A DNA stretch of 64,000 nucleotides from Pseudoalteromonas sp049257235 (GTDB lineage Bacteria; Pseudomonadota; Gammaproteobacteria; Enterobacterales; Alteromonadaceae). A program made the translations under genes and the position numbers. This document shows, in pieces, positions 15,570 through 23,501 of this stretch; the stretch's first letter is position 1; each line of letters opens with the position of its first letter. Under the pieces are notes generated by a model. It did not search any database. It was not told where the DNA came from and saw only the letters and a program-made list of their open reading frames with translations. The stretch spans positions 37,666 through 101,665 of the forward strand of contig NZ_JBMMUF010000011.1 of NCBI RefSeq assembly GCF_049257235.1. The letters run 5' to 3'.

Positions 15570-16700
15570 TTACTTGGTCAAATCATCAAAGAACTTTTTC
15601 ACCCCGTCAAAGAAGCCTTTCTCCTTTGGACGATATTTTGAGCTATCTTTGCCCATGCTCTTTTCTAACTGCTCCAACAATTCTTTTTGTTCGCTGTTAA
15701 GGTTAACCGGTGTTTCGATGACCACTTTACAGATCAAATCGCCTACTGCACCTGAGCGCACTGACTTCACACCTTTAGAACGCATACGGAACATTTTACC
15801 CGTTTGTGACTCAGCTGGAATTTTCAGTTTTGCTCGACCATCAAGGGTCGGCACTTCTATCTCACCACCTAATGCCGCTGTAGTGAAACCGATTGGCACT
15901 TCACAGTACAGGTTGTTACCATCGCGCACAAAAATTGGGTGTTCGCGCACACTCACCTGAACATACAAATCACCCGATGGCGCACCATTTGCACCTGCTT
16001 CACCTTCACCTGAGAGGCGAATACGATCCCCAGTATCAACGCCCGCAGGGATTTTCACTGATAACGTTTTGGTTTTCTCTACGCGGCCTTGGCCATGGCA
16101 ACTGTTACACGGATCAGAGATAACTTGGCCTGAGCCCTGACAGGTAGGACAGGTTTGCTGCACTGCAAAGAAGCCCTGGCGCATTTGCACCTGACCAGCG
16201 CCGTGACAGGTGCCACAGGTTTTAGGCTTAGATCCTGCTTTGGCACCTGAACCATCACACGGCTCACAACCAACCCAAGTCGGTACTTTGATCTCAACTT
16301 CTTTACCGCGCACAGCCTCTTCAAGACTGAGTTCCATGTTGTAACGTAAATCAGCACCACGTTGTTGACGCGATTGACGGCGTCCGCCGCCGAAGATATC
16401 ACCGAATACATCACCGAAAATATCGCCAAAGTCGCCACCGCCACCGAAGCCACCGTGACCACCACCGCCGCCTTGTTCGAAGGCCGCGTGACCGTATTGA
16501 TCATAAGTTTGGCGCTTTTGCGCATCGCCTAGGATCTCGTACGCTTCTTTTACTTCTTTGAACTTGGTTTCAAGTTCTTTATCGCCGGCAGTACGATCCG
16601 GGTGATATTTCATCGCCAGGCGCTTGTAAGCCTTTTTAATGTCACGTTCACTGGCGTCTTTTGCAACACCCAGTACTTCGTAATAATCGCGTTTTGACAT
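15570..16700 (-). CDS. dnaJ: Co-chaperone DnaJ
   Basis: A 376-residue type I Hsp40. The J domain has YHPDRT (His-Pro-Asp, near residues 33-36), followed by a glycine/phenylalanine-rich stretch (about 75-110), four CxxCxGxG zinc repeats (CEPCDGSG, CGTCHGAG, CPTCQGSG, CNSCHGQG, about 145-210) and the client-binding beta domain. It stimulates DnaK ATPase and delivers unfolded proteins. The ATG at 16700 (MSKRDYYEVLG) is chosen over an in-frame GTG-type extension. It lies 82 bases downstream of dnaK with a hairpin in the gap, so it is probably cotranscribed with dnaK under heat-shock control. Confidence 0.98.
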   Translation of the reverse strand: MSKRDYYEVLGVAKDASERDIKKAYKRLAMKYHPDRTAGDKELETKFKEVKEAYEILGDAQKRQTYDQYGHAAFEQGGGGGHGGFGGGGDFGDIFGDVFGDIFGGGRRQSRQQRGADLRYNMELSLEEAVRGKEVEIKVPTWVGCEPCDGSGAKAGSKPKTCGTCHGAGQVQMRQGFFAVQQTCPTCQGSGQVISDPCNSCHGQGRVEKTKTLSVKIPAGVDTGDRIRLSGEGEAGANGAPSGDLYVQVSVREHPIFVRDGNNLYCEVPIGFTTAALGGEIEVPTLDGRAKLKIPAESQTGKMFRMRSKGVKSVRSGAVGDLICKVVIETPVNLNSEQKELLEQLEKSMGKDSSKYRPKEKGFFDGVKKFFDDLTK

Positions 16701-16734
16701 ATCTACCACTTTTCAAAAATTCTAGAAACACTAA

Positions 16735-16765
16735 GGGCGCGTCAAGCTCATTCGCAAGCGCGCCC
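16735..16765 (-). terminator. Hairpin in the dnaK-dnaJ gap (partial terminator or processing site)
   Basis: GGGCGCG at 16735-16741 pairs with CGCGCCC at 16759-16765 across a 17-base loop. No T tract follows on the dnaJ side, so attenuation or mRNA stabilisation is more likely than full termination; this would lower DnaJ relative to DnaK. Confidence 0.5.
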
Positions 16766-16782
16766 CGTGTGCAACAAGCTAA

Positions 16783-18705
16783 TTACTTGTCGTCTTTTAC
16801 TTCTTCAAACTCAGCGTCAACAACATCGTCGTCTTGCTTGGCTTGTTGCTGGCCTTGCGCACCTGCATCAGCACCACCTTGCTGCTGGGCTTTCGCTTGC
16901 GCGATTTCCATTAGCTTTTGTGACTTTTCGATTAGCGCCTGAGTTTTAGCATCGATTTCTTCTTTGCTTTCACCCTTGATTGCTGTTTCTAGCTCAGCAA
17001 CGGCTGCTTCGATTGCTTCTTTGTCTTCTGCTGGAAGTGCATCGCCTGCTTCTTCGATTTGCTTGCGTGTACCGTGAACCATCGCATCAGCTTGGTTACG
17101 TGTAGTAACAAGCTCTTCGAACTTTTTATCTTCTTCGGCATTCGCTTCTGCGTCACGCACCATTTTTTCTACTTCTTCATCGCTTAGACCTGAAGAAGCT
17201 TGGATTGTGATCTTCTGCTCTTTACCTGTGTCTTTGTCTTTCGCAGATACGTGTAGGATACCATCAGCATCAACATCGAAAGTCACTTCGATTTGCGGCT
17301 CACCACGGCGTGCTGGACGGATACCTTCAAGGTTGAACTGACCCAGCGACTTGTTGTCTGCTGAACGCTTACGCTCACCTTGTAGTACGTGAATTGTTAC
17401 TGCGTTTTGGTTGTCTTCAGCAGTTGAGAAAGTTTGTGACTTCTTCGTTGGAATCGTCGTGTTTTTCTCGATTAACGCTGTCATAACCTGCCCCATTGTC
17501 TCGATACCTAGAGACAGAGGGATAACGTCTAGTAGTAGTACGTCTTTTACATCACCTGCTAATACACCACCTTGAACCGCAGCACCTACAGCTACTGCTT
17601 CATCAGGGTTAACGTCTTTACGAGGCTCTTTACCAAAGAACTCAGCAACCGTCTTTTGTACAAGAGGCATACGTGTTTGACCACCTACAAGGATGATGTC
17701 GTTTACATCACCTACAGATAGGTCTGCATCAGCAAGTGCTTTCTTAAGCGGCTCGATTGACTTAGTTACTAGGTCTTCAACAAGTGACTCAAGTTTTGCA
17801 CGCGTTAGCTTCACGTTCATGTGCTTAGGACCTGTTGCATCTGCTGTTACGTATGGCAGATTTACTTCCGTTTGCTGTGCACTTGAAAGCTCGATTTTTG
17901 CTTTTTCAGCAGCTTCTTTAACACGCTGCATCGCTAGCGGATCGGTGCGAAGGTCAATACCTTGTTCTTTTTTGAACTCATCTACTAGGTAGTTGATAAC
18001 GCGGTTATCGAAGTCTTCACCACCTAAGTGCGTGTCACCGTTCGTCGCAAGAACTTCAAATGTGTGCTCGCCTTCAACTTCATCAATCTCGATGATTGAG
18101 ATATCGAATGTACCACCACCTAAGTCATACACTGCAACAACGTTGTCGCCTTGTTTGCGGTCCATACCGTAAGCAAGTGCCGCAGCTGTAGGCTCGTTAA
18201 TGATACGTTTTACGTCAAGACCTGCGATACGACCTGCGTCTTTCGTTGCTTGACGCTGTGAATCGTTGAAGTATGCAGGAACTGTGATAACTGCGCCTGT
18301 TACTTCTTCACCAAGGTAATCCTCAGCGGTCTTTTTCATTTTCTTAAGCACTTCTGCAGAAATTTGTGGTGCAGCGCGCTTCTCACCTTTTACTTCAACC
18401 CATGCATCACCATTGTCTGCTTTAACAATTTTGAATGGCATGATGCCGATGTCGCGTTGAACTTCTTCGTCTTCAAAACGACGACCGATCAAACGCTTGA
18501 TAGCGAATAATGTATTTGTAGGGTTTGTTACCGCCTGACGTTTCGCCGGCTGACCTACTAGCGTTTCACCGTCTTCAGTGAACGCAATAATAGAAGGGGT
18601 AGTGCGATCGCCCTCTGCGTTTTCAATTACGCGTGGCTTATCACCGTCTAGTACCGCTACACACGAGTTAGTAGTACCTAAGTCGATTCCAATAATCTTA
18701 CCCAT
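16783..18705 (-). CDS. dnaK: Molecular chaperone DnaK (Hsp70)
   Basis: A 640-residue Hsp70: MGKIIGIDLGTTNSCVAV at the N-terminus, IINEPTAAALAYG and VYDLGGGTFDISI in the ATPase domain, the substrate-binding domain from about residue 390, and the C-terminal EEVKDDK. It binds and refolds unfolded proteins with DnaJ and GrpE (grpE not in view). The start is the ATG at 18703-18705. A sigma-32-type promoter lies 50-75 bases upstream. Length and motifs are fully typical, with no sign of a defect. Confidence 0.99.
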   Translation of the reverse strand: MGKIIGIDLGTTNSCVAVLDGDKPRVIENAEGDRTTPSIIAFTEDGETLVGQPAKRQAVTNPTNTLFAIKRLIGRRFEDEEVQRDIGIMPFKIVKADNGDAWVEVKGEKRAAPQISAEVLKKMKKTAEDYLGEEVTGAVITVPAYFNDSQRQATKDAGRIAGLDVKRIINEPTAAALAYGMDRKQGDNVVAVYDLGGGTFDISIIEIDEVEGEHTFEVLATNGDTHLGGEDFDNRVINYLVDEFKKEQGIDLRTDPLAMQRVKEAAEKAKIELSSAQQTEVNLPYVTADATGPKHMNVKLTRAKLESLVEDLVTKSIEPLKKALADADLSVGDVNDIILVGGQTRMPLVQKTVAEFFGKEPRKDVNPDEAVAVGAAVQGGVLAGDVKDVLLLDVIPLSLGIETMGQVMTALIEKNTTIPTKKSQTFSTAEDNQNAVTIHVLQGERKRSADNKSLGQFNLEGIRPARRGEPQIEVTFDVDADGILHVSAKDKDTGKEQKITIQASSGLSDEEVEKMVRDAEANAEEDKKFEELVTTRNQADAMVHGTRKQIEEAGDALPAEDKEAIEAAVAELETAIKGESKEEIDAKTQALIEKSQKLMEIAQAKAQQQGGADAGAQGQQQAKQDDDVVDAEFEEVKDDK

Positions 18706-18754
18706 GAATCTTCTCCAACTTCAAAAATCTGTTTACATGTTTGATGTCTACTAG

Positions 18755-18780
18755 ATAGGGGTCAGTTTTGCTAATTCAAG
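18755..18780 (-). promoter_or_regulatory. Sigma-32 (heat-shock) promoter of dnaK
   Basis: On the minus strand CTTGAA (18780-18775), a 13-base spacer, then CCCCTATCT, a close match to the heat-shock consensus CTTGAA-N13-14-CCCCATNT. It precedes dnaK by about 50 bases. Confidence 0.75.
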
Positions 18781-18856
18781 CGCGATGCATAAAAAAATTT
18801 CGTTTTTTTGTCATTTTTTTTCATTTCGCCCCTCTACAAAGGAAATTTTGCGGTTA

Positions 18857-18873
18857 AACTGGTCGGACGAGAA
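18857..18873 (+). promoter_or_regulatory. FadR-like operator before the acyl-CoA thioesterase gene
   Basis: AACTGGTCGGACGAGAA, about 12 of 17 matches to the FadR consensus and with the same AACTGGTC half as fadE operator 1. It ends 17 bases before the ATG at 18891, so it would cover the promoter or early transcript of that gene. Confidence 0.55.
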
Positions 18874-18890
18874 TAAAAAGGGATCGAATT

Positions 18891-19682
18891 ATGACTTTTG
18901 ATGAACTCATGGCATTAGTAAGTGAGGACGATGTACAAACTCTGCAATTTCCAGAGTCTTGGACACAAGGAAGAACTGCTTTTGGTGGCTTGTCATGTGC
19001 ATTTGCATTGCAATCAATGTTACTGCATTGCCACGATGAACGTACATTGCGTTCATTTAGCGCACAATTCATTGGCCCTATCGCTCCCAATGAGCCATTT
19101 ACTCTGGCTTTTAATTTGCTCCGAGAGGGTAAAAATTCAAGTCAATACGCAGCAACAATCACCCAACATGACCAAGTATGTTTAACAGTTCAAGGGCTAT
19201 TCGCCAAAGACCGCCGTTCAATTGTTGAAGTACCCTATGCGCATGTCGTCGACAAACCAGCTGCAAACCCGCAGCAATGCCTTCCTTATGTCAAAGGTGT
19301 GATGCCGAACTTCTTTCAATATGTTGATTTAAACCTTGTCGAAGGTGGTATGCCTTACAGTGGCACACAATGTACGGATTTAAGTGGCTGGATGCGTTTT
19401 AAAGAACAATCTCACAATTACAATTGGACGCATTTAATTGCGCTGATCGACGCTTGGCCACCATCACAATTGCAAGTATTCCCTACCCCCGCCCCTGCGA
19501 GCAGTATGAGCTGGCACGTGGAGTGTCTGCACCTGCCCGAAATTAATGCGCACGACTGGGTCGGCGTGGATATTAGTACAACTGCAGCACACAACGGTTA
19601 TGCCTATGAGGACGCTACGCTCTATAGTGAGTCAGGTGCAGTGATCGCACAAAGCAAACAAACGGTCGCATTATTCGCTTAA
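18891..19682 (+). CDS. Acyl-CoA thioesterase (TesB-like double hot-dog)
   Basis: A 263-residue double hot-dog thioesterase of the acyl-CoA thioesterase II type, hydrolysing acyl-CoA to free acid and CoA. The first half contains TAFGGLSCAFALQSM (substrate pocket) and LRSFSAQFIGPIAPNEPF, the second half has LIALIDAWPPSQL with the catalytic Asp expected at that place, then SSMSWHVECL and SGAVIAQSKQ. The ATG at 18891 follows a weak GGGATCGAATT. A FadR-like operator directly upstream suggests coordinated control with fadE in fatty acid catabolism. It ends at a GC-rich hairpin. Confidence 0.86.
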   Translation: MTFDELMALVSEDDVQTLQFPESWTQGRTAFGGLSCAFALQSMLLHCHDERTLRSFSAQFIGPIAPNEPFTLAFNLLREGKNSSQYAATITQHDQVCLTVQGLFAKDRRSIVEVPYAHVVDKPAANPQQCLPYVKGVMPNFFQYVDLNLVEGGMPYSGTQCTDLSGWMRFKEQSHNYNWTHLIALIDAWPPSQLQVFPTPAPASSMSWHVECLHLPEINAHDWVGVDISTTAAHNGYAYEDATLYSESGAVIAQSKQTVALFA

Positions 19683-19698
19683 TGATACGTTTGCACAC

Positions 19699-19720
19699 GA
19701 GCCTGCCACAGCGCAGGCTC
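19699..19720 (+). terminator. Probable terminator hairpin after the thioesterase gene
   Basis: GAGCCTGC-CACAGC-GCAGGCTC followed by a pyrimidine-rich tail. An 8-base perfect stem without a long T tract, so the strength is uncertain. Confidence 0.55.
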
Positions 19721-19846
19721 TCTTCCTAAGCGAACATTCAGTTTATCTTAGTACTTCGCTTATATTTCATCACCTTACAACGCTAGGATTTCATTGCTAA
19801 AACAGCTATTCTTTAGCTTATCTAACGCTATTACCTACGAGAACAC

Positions 19847-21076
19847 ATGCACATAGCTTGCTCGCATTGCGACTATATCGCCTCTATCGAAGAGCCGCTT
19901 AGTGCAAATCATGTGGCTCACTGTCCACAATGCCATAGTGTGTTGTTGAAAAGCAGCGACAACAACGACACTCAAGTAGTAGCTCTGAGTATCAGTGCCG
20001 TTGTGCTTCTGCTGAGCTCAGTGTTCTACCCCTTTTTGTCTTTTTCCAGCAACGGTTTAACACAAACCATCACCTTACCTGACGCAGGGCGCATGCTGTT
20101 TAACTATGACAGTGCAGCACTTGGGGTATTTATTGATTTGAGTATTATTGCCCTTCCTTTGTTAATGCTGTTGTTGCTCATTCCTATGCATATGGGCTTA
20201 CTCAATGCCATCCCTAAATCTTGGGGCAGACGCATACTTAAATTTACCCAAGCGTTGGAACTTTGGGTTATGTCAGAGATTTTCCTTGTTGGTGTGTTGA
20301 TCAGCATGGTCAAGATCATGAGCTTGGCTGATGTATCTTTTGGTCACAGCTTTTGGGCGTATGTTGGCTTTGTTATTTGTTACAGCTGGGCTTTTTGTAA
20401 AGTTAATCATGCGCGATTATGGCAGCAAATAATGCCATATCAACATATTGAGCCATTGCAAGGACCAAGAGCGATAGACTCACAGTTAAGAGCGTGCCAC
20501 ATTTGCCATCAACTCAGTAGCGATAAGCGCTGTCCGCGCTGCCATACACGCACATCTATCAGGCACAATCAGAGCGTACAAAAGGCTGCGGCGTGGCTTG
20601 CGACGTCAGTTTTACTGTATATACCCGCTAATGTGCTGCCCATCATGTACACCATTAGTCTGGGAGATAAAGAACCATCGACCTTAATAGGTGGCGTAAT
20701 TTTATTGTGGCAAGCAGGCTCATACCCGATTGCGTCAATTATCTTTTTAGCGAGTGTGGTCGTGCCGTTTGCAAAAGCACTCGTTTTAGGGACATTGTGT
20801 GTTATGGTTTATCAACGTCTGGGACCACGTTCTAAAGTCTACACTCGGCTATATCAAGTCACTGAATTTATTGGGAAGTGGTCTATGATTGATGTGTTTG
20901 TGGTCGCTATTTTAGTCGCCCTAGTGCAACTTGGAAATTTAATGACAGTAGAGCCTGGTTTAGGGGCACTGTGTTTTGGCGCCATGGTAGTTTGCCAAAT
21001 GTTGGCCGCCCATGCGTTTGACCCGCGTTTAATTTGGGATTCACCTGAGCAGGTAAAGAGAGTAGTGAATGACTAA
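19847..21076 (+). CDS. pqiA: PqiA-family inner-membrane protein
   Basis: A 409-residue polytopic membrane protein with two homologous halves, each opening with a cysteine-rich zinc ribbon (CSHCDY...CPQCHS near residues 5-32 and CHICHQ...CPRCH near 220-240) and followed by about four transmembrane helices. This is the PqiA/LetA architecture. With PqiB and PqiC it forms a lipid transport path between inner and outer membranes. Genes pqiA-pqiB-pqiC follow each other with overlaps (8 bases, then 1 base), so this is one operon. Confidence 0.93.
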   Translation: MHIACSHCDYIASIEEPLSANHVAHCPQCHSVLLKSSDNNDTQVVALSISAVVLLLSSVFYPFLSFSSNGLTQTITLPDAGRMLFNYDSAALGVFIDLSIIALPLLMLLLLIPMHMGLLNAIPKSWGRRILKFTQALELWVMSEIFLVGVLISMVKIMSLADVSFGHSFWAYVGFVICYSWAFCKVNHARLWQQIMPYQHIEPLQGPRAIDSQLRACHICHQLSSDKRCPRCHTRTSIRHNQSVQKAAAWLATSVLLYIPANVLPIMYTISLGDKEPSTLIGGVILLWQAGSYPIASIIFLASVVVPFAKALVLGTLCVMVYQRLGPRSKVYTRLYQVTEFIGKWSMIDVFVVAILVALVQLGNLMTVEPGLGALCFGAMVVCQMLAAHAFDPRLIWDSPEQVKRVVND

Positions 21077-22727
21077 TTCTGCATACATAAAAGCAGCAAA
21101 GAAAATTTCTCCAATTTGGCTTATCCCATTACTAGCCTTATTTGTAGGAGCATGGATGCTGTTGCAATATCAAATGGATAAAGGGCAGACCATTTACATC
21201 AAAATGGCTAACGCCGATGGGATTGTCGCCGGTAAAACTGAAATCAAAGTGCGCAGTGTAAAGATAGGCACGGTAACGGCGATTCGCCTTGGCAATACCC
21301 GTGACCACGTATTGGTGCAAGCACAAGTAGAAAAACACTATGAATCATTGCTCACTGAAGATGCAAAAATATGGGTTGTAAGACCACGCATTGATGAAAC
21401 CGGTATCAGTGGTTTTAGTACCCTGCTCTCTGGTGTGTATTTTGAATTTGCCCCAGGCGAAAGTGAGCGCACAGTGATCCGCTTTGAGTTACTCGAAGAG
21501 CCCGCTTTGATAGGTAATGACGTCAAAGGTACCCGCTTTAAATTATCTAGCCAAAACGCCGAAGTGATGGATGTGGGCACTGGAGTATTTTACAAAGGCT
21601 ATAAAGTGGGCCAAATTGAAACAGCCCAGTTTGACGCCAGTCAACAGCAAATGCACTATGGTATATTTATCGATGCGCCTTACGAAACCCTGATCACCTT
21701 AAATACGATTTTTTGGGTGCACTCTGGCATTGAAGTCGATTTATCGGCAGATGGCATTAATGTTAAAACGGGCTCGCTCTCTAAACTGATAAAAGGCGGT
21801 GTATCTTTGGGGATCCCAGAAGGAGATGCCCCCGGCCCTGCAGTGAGTGAAGGCCACACCTTTAGTCTAAGTGAAAGTTATAATGCGGCCTTAGAGCAAC
21901 GCTTTTACGACTACGAACATTACTTAATTCAATTTGAGCAATCTGTGCGCGGTTTACGCGAAGGTGCCCCTGTAGAATACCGCGGCATGCGCATTGGTAC
22001 AGTTGAGCAAGTCCCAGCGCAAGTGATGATTGACGGAGCGCCAGCACACTTTAGTGACACCAGCGTGTCGGTACCCGTATTAATTCGCATCGAATTTGGT
22101 CGCCTATATCGCGATACGCAAATGGCCAGAGAGTTTTGGACTGACAACTTACAAGGCTGGCTCGACCAAGGCTTACGGGCATCTTTAAAGCCCGGCAATT
22201 TATTGACTGGTGCAATCTATGTTGATTTAGATATGTATCCAGACTTGGGGCCTGGACTGCTCTCTAATCGCGGTGAATTCACAGTTTTCCCAAGTACATC
22301 AAGTGGTATATCTGCTTTGGCGAACCAGCTCAACGATGTACTTAACAAGGTCAAAGACTTAAAGCTTGAAGATAGCCTAGGTCAATTTGAGCAAACTATG
22401 GCAAGTTATGATGCGCTCGCCAAAGACATGCGTACTTTTATCAATGACCCTGCAACGCGCGACCTTAGTGCTGACATCAGCAAGGATATGGCGGATATCA
22501 GTAAGAGCATGCGCCAATTTGAGCAAAGCATGGAGCAATTCGAAATTACCATGGCAAGTTTTCAAAATGGTTCACAGATGTACCACGAAATGCAGTCCAC
22601 TATGGAGCAAGTCAGACGCTTGATGGATGAGCTACAGCCATTTTCTCGTGAACTGAACGAACAACCTAACATGTTGATATTTGATAAAGAAACATCACAA
22701 GATCCCACGCCAAGGAGTAAAGACTAA
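21069..22727 (+). CDS. pqiB: PqiB, MCE-domain lipid-transport protein
   Basis: A 552-residue protein with one N-terminal membrane anchor (about residues 15-33) and three MCE domains in the periplasm: KGQTIYIKMANADGIVAGKT..VRSVKIGTV (about 37-135), TRFKLSSQNAEVMDVGTGV (155-250), and LREGAPVEYRGMRIGTVEQV (295-400). A long helical C-terminus (about 430-530) with heptad-like FEQ/MxxF spacing forms the hollow needle of the PqiB hexamer. It moves phospholipids between membranes. The ATG at 21069 overlaps the end of pqiA. Confidence 0.93.
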   Translation: MTNSAYIKAAKKISPIWLIPLLALFVGAWMLLQYQMDKGQTIYIKMANADGIVAGKTEIKVRSVKIGTVTAIRLGNTRDHVLVQAQVEKHYESLLTEDAKIWVVRPRIDETGISGFSTLLSGVYFEFAPGESERTVIRFELLEEPALIGNDVKGTRFKLSSQNAEVMDVGTGVFYKGYKVGQIETAQFDASQQQMHYGIFIDAPYETLITLNTIFWVHSGIEVDLSADGINVKTGSLSKLIKGGVSLGIPEGDAPGPAVSEGHTFSLSESYNAALEQRFYDYEHYLIQFEQSVRGLREGAPVEYRGMRIGTVEQVPAQVMIDGAPAHFSDTSVSVPVLIRIEFGRLYRDTQMAREFWTDNLQGWLDQGLRASLKPGNLLTGAIYVDLDMYPDLGPGLLSNRGEFTVFPSTSSGISALANQLNDVLNKVKDLKLEDSLGQFEQTMASYDALAKDMRTFINDPATRDLSADISKDMADISKSMRQFEQSMEQFEITMASFQNGSQMYHEMQSTMEQVRRLMDELQPFSRELNEQPNMLIFDKETSQDPTPRSKD

Positions 22728-23365
22728 TGCTGCGATTATTACCATTATTGATCACAACATCCTTGCTTGGAGCTTGTGCAAGCTCAACTCCCGAGCCGGC
22801 GCTGCGTTATTATCAATTTACTATCGACTATGCACAGCAACAGACTATTAGCCAAAGTCGTGAACAAACAGCGCACTTGCTAAGGCTCAGCCCCATAAAA
22901 GTGCAAGGAACGTTAAATAATCGCGCTATGGTATTGAAACTTTCTGAGCATGAAATATACAGCGCTAAATCACACTTTTGGGCAGACAATCCAGCGCAAA
23001 TGCTTGCTAGTTCGACACAAACTCAACTGATGCAATCGTTGGAGGGTGTGCTCGTGGTGCGCGGTGCAGACGTATACGCTGAGCAACTGCAATCTTCATT
23101 TTATCAATTAGACATTACCGTTGAACAATTTAATGCTGGTTTGGAAAATGATGCTGAGGTAGCCGGGTTATGGCGACTTTCGCGGGTGGATAACAAGGGT
23201 AAATTGCATGTATTAAAGATTGCTCGCTTCTACCACAACGAACCATTAGCTCAAGATGGTTATGAAGCGCTTGCCAAAGCGATGGCTAAAGCATGGCACG
23301 CCATGCTTAAAAAAATGAGTGAGCAAGTGAATACACTCGTTACCCCAATTGAATTAAATAAATGA
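22727..23365 (+). CDS. pqiC: PqiC outer-membrane lipoprotein
   Basis: A 212-residue lipoprotein, last gene of pqiABC. The lipobox is LLGAC with the modified Cys at about residue 17, followed by Ala at +2, which agrees with outer-membrane sorting. The mature part has the ABC-type transport auxiliary (PqiC/DUF330) pattern: LRLSPIKVQGTLNNRAMVLKLSEHEI, a typical RVDNKGK turn, and a C-terminal helix. PqiC docks the PqiB needle at the outer membrane. It overlaps pqiB by one base and is followed by a strong terminator. Confidence 0.88.
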   Translation: MLRLLPLLITTSLLGACASSTPEPALRYYQFTIDYAQQQTISQSREQTAHLLRLSPIKVQGTLNNRAMVLKLSEHEIYSAKSHFWADNPAQMLASSTQTQLMQSLEGVLVVRGADVYAEQLQSSFYQLDITVEQFNAGLENDAEVAGLWRLSRVDNKGKLHVLKIARFYHNEPLAQDGYEALAKAMAKAWHAMLKKMSEQVNTLVTPIELNK

Positions 23366-23435
23366 TCTTCCTAGCAGACTAAATAGAGCTGTCCTAGCTC
23401 AAATTTCTAATACAATTGGTATTAAAAGCGCATAA

Positions 23436-23466
23436 AAAAGAGGATCTCATCCAGAGATCCTCTTTT
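23436..23466. terminator. Bidirectional terminator between pqiC and the M16 protease gene
   Basis: AAAAGAGGATCTC-ATCCA-GAGATCCTCTTTT, a 13-base perfect stem with flanking A and T runs, so it terminates both convergent genes. Confidence 0.92.
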
Positions 23467-23501
23467 GTTTCTACTCAAATATAGGCTTGCTTATTGCTGG
23501 C

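Noticed and set aside
16079..16525. 148-residue open frame on the minus strand inside dnaJ
   Set aside because: Frame-shifted shadow of the glycine- and cysteine-rich region of dnaJ.
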